From NCBI RefSeq assembly GCF_030651495.1, contig NZ_JAUSFI010000060.1:1-64000 (forward strand): 64,000 nucleotides of DNA, written 5' to 3'. Both the position numbers and the translations under genes were made by a program. Origin of the DNA: Undibacterium sp. (GTDB lineage: Bacteria > Pseudomonadota > Gammaproteobacteria > Burkholderiales > Burkholderiaceae_D). The notes beneath the pieces were generated by a model, which saw only the letters and a list, made by a program, of their open reading frames with translations, searched no databases and was not told the origin of the DNA. Shown here one piece after another: positions 27,621 to 36,042 of this stretch (within the stretch, counting starts at the first letter, position 1; each line of letters begins with the position of its first letter).

Positions 27621-28541
27621 ATGTTCTCAAAAGTTCACGCAGTCGCTCAACAGGTTGGTCAAATCATTATCGGCAAGGATAGTCAAATCCGGCAGGCGCT
27701 GGTGTGCTTGCTGGCGGGTGGACATTTACTGATTGAAGACGTGCCGGGCGTCGGCAAAACCACGCTGGCGCATGCGCTGGCGATTTCGCTGGGGCTAAAA
27801 TTTAACCGGCTGCAATTTACCAGCGACCTATTGCCGGCCGATGTGGTCGGGGTATCCATCTACGAGCGCGAAAAAGGCCAGTTTATTTTTCATCCCGGCC
27901 CGATTTTTACCCAGGTATTGCTGGCCGATGAAATCAATCGCGCCACGCCAAAAACCCAGTCGGCGTTACTCGAAGCGATGGAAGAGCAGCAAGTCACGGC
28001 CGAAGGGCAAACCCGCCCCTTGCCGCATCCGTTCTTTGTCATCGCCACGCAAAACCCGACCCATCAGGTAGGTACCTTTGCCCTGCCAGAATCGCAGCTG
28101 GACCGGTTTTTGATGTGCCTGTCACTCGGCTATCCGGATGCTGCCGCCGAGCGCGCCCTGCTGCTGGGTGAAGACCGGCGCAGCCTGCTGAAAAGCATGA
28201 CGGCAGTGATGCAGCCGCAAGCCTTAGTCGAAGCACAACAGGCGCTCAGGCAAATTCATACTTCGCCGGCCCTGATCGATTACGTGCAGGCACTGGCACA
28301 CGCCACGCGCCAGGGCGACTTGTTTGCCGAAGGCATGAGCCCGCGTGCCGCCATTGCCTTATTGCAGGCGGCGCGTGCCTGGGCCGCCTTGGAAGGGCGC
28401 GATCACGTCATGCCGGAAGACGTACAGGCCGTCCTGATCCCGGTGATTGGCCATCGGCTGCGGCCATTAAAATCGGTCAGTGGCAAAGTCAGCGCCAGCA
28501 GCGAATTACTGGCGCAGCTGATGCTCAAGGTGGCGCTGTAG
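27621..28541 (+). CDS. MoxR-family AAA+ ATPase
   Basis: The protein has 306 residues. Walker A is GVGKTTLA, Walker B LLADEINRA, and sensor 1 ATQNPTHQVGTFALPESQLDRF is the MoxR signature. MoxR proteins act as chaperone ATPases with a DUF58/VWA partner encoded next door. Here the partner begins about 150 bp downstream, beyond a hairpin repeat that could lower read-through. An AAGGC site precedes the ATG. Confidence 0.92.
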   Translation: MFSKVHAVAQQVGQIIIGKDSQIRQALVCLLAGGHLLIEDVPGVGKTTLAHALAISLGLKFNRLQFTSDLLPADVVGVSIYEREKGQFIFHPGPIFTQVLLADEINRATPKTQSALLEAMEEQQVTAEGQTRPLPHPFFVIATQNPTHQVGTFALPESQLDRFLMCLSLGYPDAAAERALLLGEDRRSLLKSMTAVMQPQALVEAQQALRQIHTSPALIDYVQALAHATRQGDLFAEGMSPRAAIALLQAARAWAALEGRDHVMPEDVQAVLIPVIGHRLRPLKSVSGKVSASSELLAQLMLKVAL

Positions 28542-28566
28542 TCCCGACCAAAAGTTCACATGGCAG

Positions 28567-28645
28567 CAGGCCCAGCGCGCATATCCCATGCGGGTTACAG
28601 AGGCGACAGGCTGAAGAAGCGCATGGAATATGCGCGCTGGGCCTG
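28567..28645. repeat. Dispersed hairpin repeat, copy B
   Basis: 25-bp arms (28567-28591 and 28621-28645) pair with a single mismatch; the loop holds an apical CAG...CTG stem. A T-rich tail follows (28651-28654). It begins 25 bases after the moxR stop codon. In-frame translation through it is open, which extends the DUF58 reading frame upstream without meaning. Core arm sequence is shared with copies near 40916, 44848 and 59733. Confidence 0.75.
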
Positions 28646-28691
28646 GTCACTTTTCAAATCATTCCACCACCTTGATATTTATTTTAATTTC

Positions 28692-29690
28692 ATGCACGCA
28701 CTGACTTCTTTGCAAAAAAAATTTCGCCAGCTGCTGTTTCTGGAGCGCCACCCGGAAAGTGGCGAAGTCTTCCTCAAGCAGCGCCGGGTGTTTACCTTGC
28801 CGAGCAAGGCCGGATGGATGTTTGCGCTGTTATTGCTGGTGCTGTTTATCGCCTCGGCCAATTACAATCTGAATCTCGGCTTTGCCCTGACCTTTATCCT
28901 CACCTCTTGCGCCATCGTCAATGCCCTGTTTGGCTTTCGCAATCTGGCTTATCTACATTTACTGGCAGGGCCGGTGACCCCCGTATTTGCCGGTGACGAA
29001 GCGCAATTCACGCTGCACCTGATCAATCGGCGGGCGCATTTTCGCTATGCAATTTACGTCGGCTTTGCGGCAAAAGGGCATGCCGAGCAGGCACTGGATA
29101 TCGCCCCCAACAGCCGCGCCACGCTGCAATTGAGCCACCCCACGACACAGCGCGGCACACTGGCGATTCCACGGGTGCGGCTGCAAACCTGGTTCCCGCT
29201 GGGCTTGCTGCGCGTCTGGAGTACCTGGCTGCCCGACACCTTGGCGCTGGTGTATCCGCAACCGGAATCCTTTGCCCCGCCGCTGCCATTTGCCACGCTG
29301 GCAGGCCAGGATGGCCAGGGACAGGCCGGTGACGAAGATTTTTCCGGCGTGCGGGCGTACCAGAGCGGCGACGCGCTGAAACACCTGGCCTGGAAACACA
29401 TTGCCAGAGTCGATCTGGACGCCGGCGGCACGCTGATCACGAAACAATTTTCCGGCGGCGCGGCCAGCGAGTTATGCCTGGATTTTTCCCGCTTGCCAGC
29501 GACGCTGGATCTGGAACTGCGTTTATCGCGCATGACCAGCTGGGTACTCGACGCGGATGCCAGCGGTCTGGCGTATGCTTTCCGCCTCGGCGCGACTGAA
29601 TATCCTGCCGCCAGCAGTGAAACCCACCGCATGGAATGTTTGCGTGCGCTGGCACTGTACGACGCACGAAACCCAAGGCCTGCGCCATGA
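28692..29690 (+). CDS. DUF58 domain-containing protein
   Basis: 332 residues from ATG 28692. The upstream in-frame extension translates the hairpin repeat and is discarded. Two transmembrane segments lie at about 36-80 (AGWMFALLLLVLFIASANYN and FALTFILTSCAIVNALFGF). The DUF58 hallmark GDEDFSGVRAYQSGDALKHLAWKHIAR is at about 210-240. These proteins work with MoxR ATPases and TgpA-type transglutaminases. The stop overlaps the tgpA start by an ATGA junction. Confidence 0.87.
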   Translation: MHALTSLQKKFRQLLFLERHPESGEVFLKQRRVFTLPSKAGWMFALLLLVLFIASANYNLNLGFALTFILTSCAIVNALFGFRNLAYLHLLAGPVTPVFAGDEAQFTLHLINRRAHFRYAIYVGFAAKGHAEQALDIAPNSRATLQLSHPTTQRGTLAIPRVRLQTWFPLGLLRVWSTWLPDTLALVYPQPESFAPPLPFATLAGQDGQGQAGDEDFSGVRAYQSGDALKHLAWKHIARVDLDAGGTLITKQFSGGAASELCLDFSRLPATLDLELRLSRMTSWVLDADASGLAYAFRLGATEYPAASSETHRMECLRALALYDARNPRPAP

Positions 29691-31741
29691 AGCCTGATTT
29701 TTCCTCCAAGGCTGGCACTAAGTCTGGTATTCATAGCCTACATGCCAGCTGGAAAAAACTCCCGCTGTCGCGCGACAAAGCCAATACCCTGCTGTTGCTC
29801 TCCGCCTGCCTGTTGGTGCTATTGCCACACACGTCGATACTTAGCTGGTGGGTCAGCGCCGTTTGTGTTGGCTTGATGTTATGGCGCGGCTGGCTGACCC
29901 TGACCGGACGCAGGCTGCCGCCATCGTGGATATTGATTCCCATCTCGGTGTTACTGATGAGCGGCGTCTACCTGACTTACCACACCTTCTTCGGGCGCGA
30001 AGCGGGCGTCACCATGCTGGCACTGCTGCTGGCCTGTAAATTACTCGAAATGCATGCCAAGAGAGATTTATTTGTCGTCATCTTCCTGAGTTTTTTCCTG
30101 CTCTTGACCAGTTTTTTCTATTCCCAAACCATCGCCAGCGCGGCATTGGCGATGGCAGCCGTCGCGACCTTGCTCACGGCACAGTTATCGTTTCAATACA
30201 CCGGCGTGATGCCTTCTTTATGGCAAAGAGCAAAGTTAGCCCTGACTATTCTGGGTCTGGCGGTTCCGCTGACGATCGTATCTTTCTTTTTATTTCCGCG
30301 CATTCAAGGCCCGTTATGGAGCATGCCTGGCGACGCCAATTCTGGCCGCAGCGGCTTATCCGACTCTATGTCTCCGGGCAATATCAGCAAACTGGCCTTA
30401 TCTGACGAGATCGCCTTCCGGGTCAAATTCGCGGAAGCGACGCCCTATAAATCGCTCTTGTATTGGCGCGGCATCGTATTAAACCGTTTTGACGGACGCA
30501 CCTGGTCACATGAAGAGGCGGCGCGCATCGCGCCAGCTCAGGCTTTCGCCTTAACCAATGGAAAAACCCTGCACCAGCAAATCATTCTGGAAGCGAGCGG
30601 ACAAGCCTGGCTGTTCGCGCTGGATATCCCGGGTGGCGCACCAGACCTGGAAGGCATGGACAGCATTCTGAATACGCAATTAGAAATCGTCAGCTCGCAA
30701 GCCATCAATAACCGGATTCGCTACACCGCCATTTCTTACCCGGACTACCGCTTGCAAGCGGATCTCCCTGCCCAGGCGCTGCTGAATTCCCTCACTTTAC
30801 CGCACGGATTTAATCCGCAAACCCTGCGCTATGCCGCCAGCTTACGCCAGCGTGTCAGCACTGATCAACAACGCATACAAGCAGTATTGCAATTATTTCG
30901 CCGGGAAAATTTTACCTATACGCTAGAGCCACCGGCGCTAGGCGTCAACAGCGTGGATGAATTTCTATTTGCCAGCCGCGCCGGTTTTTGCGAACACTAT
31001 GCCGGCGCTTTTGTGGTGCTGATGCGCGCCATGGGCATCCCGGCGCGTGTAGTCACCGGCTATCAGGGCGGCGCCACCAACAAGGTAGACGGCTATACCG
31101 AAGTCCGGCAATCGGATGCGCATGCCTGGGCTGAAGTGTGGCTTACCGGGCTGGGCTGGATCAGAATTGATCCCACTGCGGCAGTGGCGCCTGAACGCGT
31201 CACGCAAAATCTACAGTCGACCCAGGCACCGCAAGGGTTCCAAGGCTTGGTCAATTTTGCGATGGGAAATAACTCCTGGCTACAAGGCATGCATATGCAG
31301 TGGAATGCCATCAATAACTCGTGGAACCTGTGGGTACTTAATTACAGTCAGGCCAGGCAGATGGATGTCATGCGTGCGCTCGGCCTGACGGGATTCGACT
31401 GGTCGCAACTGAGCCTACTCTTTATCCTGCTCGGCACCGTGGCAATGGCGCTGGTTGCCCTGCCTTTGATGCGGAATCGGCCACAAATGTCGCCACTTGA
31501 TCGTATATACTTCTCACTATGTCAAAAGCTGGCGGGCAAAGGGCATCCCAAAGCCGCACATGAAGGTCCTGCTGCCTTTGGGCAGCGTTTGAAAGCCAGT
31601 CTACCTGCGACGCAATACCAACCGATACAACAATTTCTTACTGTGTATGCCGCTGCCAAATACGGAAAAAACGCGCAAGCTGAAACCGTGGTCGTCGCCC
31701 AATTAAAAACCTTACTGGCGCAATGTCGCTGGTCTAATTGA
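29687..31741 (+). CDS. TgpA-like transglutaminase (DUF3488/TgpA_N, transglutaminase-like, DUF4129)
   Basis: 684 residues from ATG 29687, overlapping the DUF58 stop by 4 bp. The N-terminal 210 residues contain about six transmembrane helices. The large periplasmic domain has a Cys-His-Asp triad in SRAGFCEHYAGAFVVLMRAM, DAHAWAEVW and WIRIDPTAAV. One more transmembrane helix (near 570-590, LSLLFILLGTVAMALVAL) precedes a cytoplasmic DUF4129 tail. The Pseudomonas homologue TgpA is essential there. Function here is inferred from the moxR-DUF58-tgpA operon. Confidence 0.9.
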   Translation: MKPDFSSKAGTKSGIHSLHASWKKLPLSRDKANTLLLLSACLLVLLPHTSILSWWVSAVCVGLMLWRGWLTLTGRRLPPSWILIPISVLLMSGVYLTYHTFFGREAGVTMLALLLACKLLEMHAKRDLFVVIFLSFFLLLTSFFYSQTIASAALAMAAVATLLTAQLSFQYTGVMPSLWQRAKLALTILGLAVPLTIVSFFLFPRIQGPLWSMPGDANSGRSGLSDSMSPGNISKLALSDEIAFRVKFAEATPYKSLLYWRGIVLNRFDGRTWSHEEAARIAPAQAFALTNGKTLHQQIILEASGQAWLFALDIPGGAPDLEGMDSILNTQLEIVSSQAINNRIRYTAISYPDYRLQADLPAQALLNSLTLPHGFNPQTLRYAASLRQRVSTDQQRIQAVLQLFRRENFTYTLEPPALGVNSVDEFLFASRAGFCEHYAGAFVVLMRAMGIPARVVTGYQGGATNKVDGYTEVRQSDAHAWAEVWLTGLGWIRIDPTAAVAPERVTQNLQSTQAPQGFQGLVNFAMGNNSWLQGMHMQWNAINNSWNLWVLNYSQARQMDVMRALGLTGFDWSQLSLLFILLGTVAMALVALPLMRNRPQMSPLDRIYFSLCQKLAGKGHPKAAHEGPAAFGQRLKASLPATQYQPIQQFLTVYAAAKYGKNAQAETVVVAQLKTLLAQCRWSN

Positions 31742-31753
31742 TCATTTATTATT

Positions 31754-32854
31754 TTGAAATCTTCCCTTCGCCTCGCTTTCGCCACCTTCACGCTATTGAC
31801 GGCTGCCGCTATCAACGCCCCGCATGCTGACGCCAGCAATCCCTCTGCAAAAAAAACCAGCCAAAACAAACCGGCAGCGATCAGCACTGAATTTGCCCAC
31901 TTTACCCAATGGAAAGAGGTCGCTGAATTTACCGATCAAATGGTGTTACGACATGGTTTTAACAAAACTGAACTCGATACCCTCTTCGATCAGATACGTT
32001 ATGTCGAAACCGCCATCCAGCTGATTAAGCCGGCGCCCCCCGGAAAACCGAAAAACTGGAAAGCCTATCGAGCCCGTTTTGTTGACAATTACAGAATTGA
32101 TGCTGGCATCGCTTTTTGGGATCAATACGCCGACGCCCTGAACCGGGCGGAAAATCAATATGGCGTTCCGGCAGAAATTATTGTCGGACTGATCGGTGTC
32201 GAAACCGTATTCGGCCGCAACACCGGCAATTTCCGCGTGATGGATGCCCTGACCACGCTGGCATTTGCCTACCCTGACACCCCGACGCGACTGGCGCGGA
32301 TGGCGTTTTTCAGAACAGAGTTAGAAAATATGTTACTCATGGCACGCGATTCAGCCGTCGATCCATTGTCCTTCAAAGGTTCTTATGCCGGTGCCATCGG
32401 CTGGTCACAGTTCATGCCAAGCAGCATACGCAGTTATGCGGTTGACTTTGATGGCGATGGCAAAATCGACTTAATCAACTCCCCTGTGGATGCGATAGGC
32501 AGCGTGGCGAATTATTTAGCGCAGCATGGCTGGAAAAAAGGCTTGCCGACGGTTTTTCCCGCCACCCTGGTCGCTAATGAAACCGATCCGGAGCAACTCA
32601 ACCGCGTTCTTGCACAAGGCTTAAAGGCCAGTTACCAGCTGGAACAGCTGAAGACCATCGCGACAACGGCAAACCCGGATGCCCCGGATCAGCTGTCCTA
32701 TGGACTGGTCGACTTGCAAAACGGCAGCGATGCGACAGAATACTGGTTGGCGACAGACAATTTTTTTGCCATCACTCAATATAATCGCAGCTACTTTTAT
32801 GCCATGTCGGTCATAGATTTAGGCAAAGTGATCGCGACGGCAAGAATCAAATGA
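31754..32854 (+). CDS. mltB: Lytic murein transglycosylase B (MltB family)
   Basis: 366 residues. The start is a TTG at 31754; it is accepted because it gives a proper signal peptide (LRLAFATFTLLTAAAINAPHADA). The SLT-like catalytic domain has the MltB motif VPAEIIVGLIGVETVFGRNTG with the catalytic Glu, and SYAGAIGWSQFMPSSIR. It cleaves peptidoglycan glycan strands with 1,6-anhydro ends. No lipobox Cys is seen, so it is probably soluble in the periplasm. It is 12 bp after tgpA, probably co-transcribed. Confidence 0.9.
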   Translation: MKSSLRLAFATFTLLTAAAINAPHADASNPSAKKTSQNKPAAISTEFAHFTQWKEVAEFTDQMVLRHGFNKTELDTLFDQIRYVETAIQLIKPAPPGKPKNWKAYRARFVDNYRIDAGIAFWDQYADALNRAENQYGVPAEIIVGLIGVETVFGRNTGNFRVMDALTTLAFAYPDTPTRLARMAFFRTELENMLLMARDSAVDPLSFKGSYAGAIGWSQFMPSSIRSYAVDFDGDGKIDLINSPVDAIGSVANYLAQHGWKKGLPTVFPATLVANETDPEQLNRVLAQGLKASYQLEQLKTIATTANPDAPDQLSYGLVDLQNGSDATEYWLATDNFFAITQYNRSYFYAMSVIDLGKVIATARIK

Positions 32855-32907
32855 AGCGATATTCAAGCGGAATCATTATTTCGATTCAAATAGTGTGGCA
32901 ATATTGA

Positions 32908-32933
32908 AAATATTGCTAATAAATATTGCTAAT
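32908..32933. repeat. Tandem 13-bp repeat in an AT-rich spacer
   Basis: AAATATTGCTAAT occurs twice head to tail (32908-32920 and 32921-32933), in the 282-bp AT-rich spacer between mltB and the small XRE-like gene. It could be a regulator site for the latter; otherwise I see nothing gene-like in the spacer. Confidence 0.45.
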
Positions 32934-33136
32934 TTGAACATCTTATACTACAGTAATATTATCGAATGATACATTTATGTTGGGTTGATGTGATGTGTCA
33001 ATAGATTTAACAATGTTTTTCTATCCTAAATAGTAAAAATTAGTCATTTTAAAGATACAATATTACCGGATGATTAATTTTTTATTGAAGCAACTTTTTC
33101 CGCATCAATAACCATATATAAAACAGCGAGGTAATT

Positions 33137-33445
33137 ATGGCAAATCTGACTCAGCTTGAATCCGATGAAATCGACTACGATCCAAATAATTTATTGGATA
33201 CTCTGATCAAGCAATTACACTTAAAAAATGATGCGGCTCTGTCGAGAGCTTTGGAAGTAGCACCTCCTGTCATCAGCAAAATCCGTCACCGTCGTCTGCC
33301 TGTTGGCGCTTCGCTGTTGATTCGTATGCACGAAATCAGCGATGTCAGCATCAAGGATTTACGTGGTTTGATGGGTGATCGCCGTGCGAAATTCCGCATC
33401 AGCGACAAGCAATTCAAACCAAAGGAAGATGTAAGCAGCAGCTAA
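33137..33445 (+). CDS. Small XRE-like helix-turn-helix protein, copy 1
   Basis: 102 residues with no named family that I can assign. A helix-turn-helix-like stretch LSRALEVAPPVISKIRHRRL (about 36-55) is followed by a conserved SLLIRMHEISDVSIKDLR helix, like the second half of XRE/CI-type domains. Basic residues and the small size fit a DNA-binding regulator. It is followed by an intrinsic terminator, so it is monocistronic. A close paralogue (about 80 percent identical by eye) lies at 59142-59453 on the other strand. Confidence 0.65.
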   Translation: MANLTQLESDEIDYDPNNLLDTLIKQLHLKNDAALSRALEVAPPVISKIRHRRLPVGASLLIRMHEISDVSIKDLRGLMGDRRAKFRISDKQFKPKEDVSSS

Positions 33446-33464
33446 GATCGCTGGTAACATTAAG

Positions 33465-33500
33465 AAAAAGAAGAACTGCAACTGCACTTCTTCTTTTTTT
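33465..33500 (+). terminator. Intrinsic terminator
   Basis: AAAAAGAAGAACTGCA pairs with the following TGCACTTCTTCTTTTT with one mismatch and is followed by T residues, 19 bp after the stop of the small XRE-like gene. A/T-rich stem with a U tail; it separates that gene from nemR. Confidence 0.75.
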
Positions 33501-33566
33501 ATGTGCATTCAGTTGTCGCTCCTGCAACTACCCCCTTATTCATCTGAAATATCGATTTCAAAAATA

Positions 33567-33595
33567 TTGACGCTAGACGACTGGTCTAATATAAT
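33567..33595 (+). promoter_or_regulatory. nemR promoter with embedded NemR operator
   Basis: TTGACG (33567-33572) and TATAAT (33590-33595) are separated by exactly 17 bp, and the spacer contains the palindrome TAGACGACTGGTCTA (33574-33588), so repressor binding would block RNA polymerase directly. The start ATG at 33602 is only 6 bases past the -10 box, predicting a leaderless or near-leaderless transcript. Confidence 0.75.
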
Positions 33596-33601
33596 TCGCC
33601 T

Positions 33602-34195
33602 ATGGACAGGACAGAACACTATCAAGATACCCGCGAGCGCATACTCGCCATTGGCGAAAGCTTAATACTGGGGCGTGGATTCAGCGCACTGGGATTGAGT
33701 GAAATATTGGCGCGCGCAGAAGTACCGAAAGGCTCTTTTTATCATTACTTTCAGTCGAAAGAAGGTTTTGGCGTAGCTTTGCTGGAACGTTATTTTGATG
33801 ATTACCTGGCACGCGCCTCATCCTTACTCGCCAATCAAAGCATCCCCATCAGGCAGCGCTTACTCACTTATTTCGGTAACTGGCGTCAGGTGGCGGTGGG
33901 TAGCCAATGTCATTCCATGTGTCTGGCGGTTAAATTGGCAGCCGAAGTGGCCGACCTGTCTGAGCCTATGCGTATCCAGTTAGCCAGCGGGATGCAGCGA
34001 ATTACCGAGCAGATTGCTGGTGCCCTGCGCACAGCACAAGCCGAACAGCATTTGCCGCAAGAAATCGATGCAGTGCAACTGGCGGAGTCTTTGTACGGCA
34101 TGTGGGTGGGCGCTTCACTCCTGACCAAAGTGAGTCGCAGCATGACACCGATGGATCTGGCGTATAAACAAACCGAGCAAATGCTGCAGGTTTAA
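33602..34195 (+). CDS. nemR: TetR-family repressor NemR
   Basis: 197 residues. The TetR helix-turn-helix (about 25-60) contains LGLSEILARAEVPKGSFYHYF. The ligand domain has a Cys pair in SQCHSMCLAVKLAAEVADLSE, the region of the electrophile-sensing Cys of E. coli NemR. NemR senses N-ethylmaleimide, quinones, aldehydes and hypochlorite and derepresses nemA. The gene precedes nemA, and the same operator palindrome lies upstream of both. No ribosome-binding site precedes the ATG (see the promoter). Confidence 0.85.
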   Translation: MDRTEHYQDTRERILAIGESLILGRGFSALGLSEILARAEVPKGSFYHYFQSKEGFGVALLERYFDDYLARASSLLANQSIPIRQRLLTYFGNWRQVAVGSQCHSMCLAVKLAAEVADLSEPMRIQLASGMQRITEQIAGALRTAQAEQHLPQEIDAVQLAESLYGMWVGASLLTKVSRSMTPMDLAYKQTEQMLQV

Positions 34196-34253
34196 CAAAA
34201 GGCAGCACCTGACTTAAGCAGCGATGTAAAGCAGCATGATATTAAATGAAAGC

Positions 34254-34281
34254 ATGGGCAAAAGTATTGCCCATTTTTTTG
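34254..34281 (+). terminator. Intrinsic terminator after nemR
   Basis: ATGGGCAA (34254-34261) pairs with TTGCCCAT (34268-34275) around a 6-base loop and is followed by a T run. It separates nemR from nemA, which has its own operator 12 bp further on. Confidence 0.8.
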
Positions 34282-34292
34282 AAACACAAACT

Positions 34293-34307
34293 AGACGACC
34301 GGTCTAA
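34293..34307 (+). promoter_or_regulatory. NemR operator upstream of nemA
   Basis: TAGACGACCGGTCTA differs from the nemR operator at one base and is a better palindrome (TAGAC...GTCTA). It lies 16 bp before the nemA ATG, preceded by a possible -35 (TTGAAA, starting at 34280), so NemR should repress nemA as in enterobacteria. Confidence 0.75.
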
Positions 34308-34322
34308 TCTTAACAAGGAACG

Positions 34323-35438
34323 ATGATGTACAAACATTTACTCTCCCCCGTCACAACAGGCAAACTGACTCTGACAAATCGTGTCGTCATGGCGCCATTA
34401 ACACGCTCACGGGCCGGCCAGCCGGGCGACCTGCCGCGCGCACTGAACGTAGAATATTATGCCCAGCGCGCCACTGCCGGCCTGATCGTCACTGAGGCTA
34501 GCCAAATTTCACGCCAGGGCCAAGGTTACGCCTGGACACCCGGCATCTATACCGATGCGCAAGAAGCAGGCTGGCAACAAGTCACCAGCGCCGTCCATGC
34601 CAAAGGCGGACGGATTGCGATCCAGTTGTGGCACGTAGGACGTATTTCGCATTCTTTACTACAAGAAAACGGCGCAGCTCCGGTAGCGCCGTCGGCAATC
34701 ATTGCTGCCAACAGCCAATGTTTTGTCGTCCAGGCTGATGGCACACCGGCGAATGTCCCGACCGAGCAACCGCGCGCGCTGGATTTGGCAGAAATTCCTG
34801 GCATCGTTGCACAATATCGTCAGGCCGCCATGCGCGCCAAACGTGCCGGTTTTGACATGGTTGAAGTGCATGCCGCGAATGGCTATCTGCTGCAACAATT
34901 CATGTCGACCAACAGCAATGTACGTACCGATGCCTATGGCGGTTCTTTAGAAAACCGCGCCCGCCTGACGCTGGAAGCCGTCGATGCGGCCATTGCCGAA
35001 ATCGGTGCCGATCGTGTCGGCGTACGCATCTCACCGCATTTTGTGGCCCATGGCATTCTCGATACCGAAGCCGAAGCGATGGCATTGTATCTGGCTGATG
35101 CCTTCACTCAGCGCGGCATTGCTTACCTGCACATTGCCGAGCCAGACTGGGCCGGTGGACCGGTGCTTACCGACGCTTTCCGCCAGCAATTACGCGCTGC
35201 ATTTAAAGGCACATTGATTTGCTGCGGTGGCTACAGTGCCGCAGAAGCTGACGCACTGATCGCTAGCGGCTTAGCCGATGCGGTAGCGTTTGGCCGCCTG
35301 TATATTGCCAATCCAGATCTGGTGGCTCGTTTTGCGCAAGGGTCAGAATTGAACAAGCCCGATCGCAGCACCTTCTACGGCGGTGAAGAAAAAGGGTACA
35401 CCGATTACCCGACTTTGCCGCAATTGGCAGCCGCCTAA
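34323..35438 (+). CDS. nemA: Alkene reductase NemA (old yellow enzyme family)
   Basis: 371 residues, a full-length FMN-dependent TIM barrel. WHVGRISH and VEVHAANGYLLQQFMSTNSN carry the FMN- and substrate-binding His/Asn region; DAYGGSLENRARLTLE is the family signature. It reduces electrophilic alkenes such as N-ethylmaleimide with NADPH in the cytoplasm. AAGGA precedes the tandem ATGATG start; a terminator follows. Confidence 0.92.
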   Translation: MMYKHLLSPVTTGKLTLTNRVVMAPLTRSRAGQPGDLPRALNVEYYAQRATAGLIVTEASQISRQGQGYAWTPGIYTDAQEAGWQQVTSAVHAKGGRIAIQLWHVGRISHSLLQENGAAPVAPSAIIAANSQCFVVQADGTPANVPTEQPRALDLAEIPGIVAQYRQAAMRAKRAGFDMVEVHAANGYLLQQFMSTNSNVRTDAYGGSLENRARLTLEAVDAAIAEIGADRVGVRISPHFVAHGILDTEAEAMALYLADAFTQRGIAYLHIAEPDWAGGPVLTDAFRQQLRAAFKGTLICCGGYSAAEADALIASGLADAVAFGRLYIANPDLVARFAQGSELNKPDRSTFYGGEEKGYTDYPTLPQLAAA

Positions 35439-35445
35439 GCCAAAT

Positions 35446-35485
35446 AAAAGCGCCTTCTTCAGCCCGCTGTCGAGGGCGCTTTTTG
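35446..35485 (+). terminator. Intrinsic terminator after nemA
   Basis: AAAAGCGCC (35446-35454) pairs with GGCGCTTTT (35475-35484), followed by T-rich sequence, 8 bp after the nemA stop. Confidence 0.8.
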
Positions 35486-35547
35486 TATTGATACTCCCCC
35501 CTGGTATTTATTGGCTGCGCAATATAGACAAGCGTTACCAGCCATTT

Positions 35548-35976
35548 TTACAGCATACCCCCACCATCTGCCAAAGCATGAATAATCGGGCAAGCCTTGG
35601 TTTTTCCCGTGCTTTCACATGCGTGTATCAAGCTTGACAGCATGGCTTGCATCTTTTGCAAATCGGCCAGTTTACCTTCCACCTGCAGCAACCTAGCGGC
35701 AGCGACCTGACGTATGGCAATGCGGTCGTCGGTATCTTCCAATTGCAACAGCGTCGCGATTTCATCTAGGGTAAAGCCCAGCTCTTGCGCCCGCTTGATA
35801 AAACGGATGCGCTCGACCAGCGCCTGTGGATAGGTGCGAAAACCGCTGGCAACTTGCGGCACCGGCAGCAAGGTACGGCGCTGGTAATAACGGATAGTCT
35901 CTACGCCGACACTGGCGGCACGCGCCAGTTGCCCGATAGTGAGCGTGGTAGATGTTTGATTTTCCTCAGTTTTCAT
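35548..35976 (-). CDS. MerR-family metal-responsive regulator
   Basis: 142 residues from ATG 35976; the longer upstream frame overlaps the divergent promoter. The N-terminal winged helix has LTIGQLARAASVGVETIRYY; a dimerisation helix follows, and the C-terminal metal loop is ACESTGKTKACPII, with two cysteines spaced like Cys117/Cys126 of mercuric MerR, while the first MerR cysteine is absent. It is divergent from a copper-type P-ATPase and probably activates it. The metal (Cu(I), Zn or Hg) cannot be fixed from the loop. Confidence 0.82.
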   Translation of the reverse strand: MKTEENQTSTTLTIGQLARAASVGVETIRYYQRRTLLPVPQVASGFRTYPQALVERIRFIKRAQELGFTLDEIATLLQLEDTDDRIAIRQVAAARLLQVEGKLADLQKMQAMLSSLIHACESTGKTKACPIIHALADGGGML

Positions 35977-35983
35977 AAAGTCC

Positions 35984-36015
35984 TTGACTCCGTTCTTGGG
36001 TACAGCGTCTATGAT
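35984..36015 (+). promoter_or_regulatory. MerR-type promoter of the P-type ATPase gene
   Basis: TTGACT (35984-35989) and TATGAT (36010-36015) are separated by 20 bp, the overlong spacer typical of MerR-activated promoters. The spacer holds an imperfect dyad (TCCGTTC and GTACAG), expected to bind the divergently encoded MerR protein, which would realign the boxes on metal binding. Confidence 0.75.
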
Positions 36016-36042
36016 AGGATAAAACTTCATGGAGAATTTGCG

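Noticed and set aside
28560-28691. Upstream in-frame extension of the DUF58 gene
   Set aside because: The 44 extra residues are a translation of hairpin repeat copy B; the conserved protein begins at 28692.
35785-36042. Upstream extension of the copper ATPase reading frame
   Set aside because: It runs antisense through the MerR gene and its promoter; the start at 36043 has a good ribosome-binding site and a sensible N-terminus.
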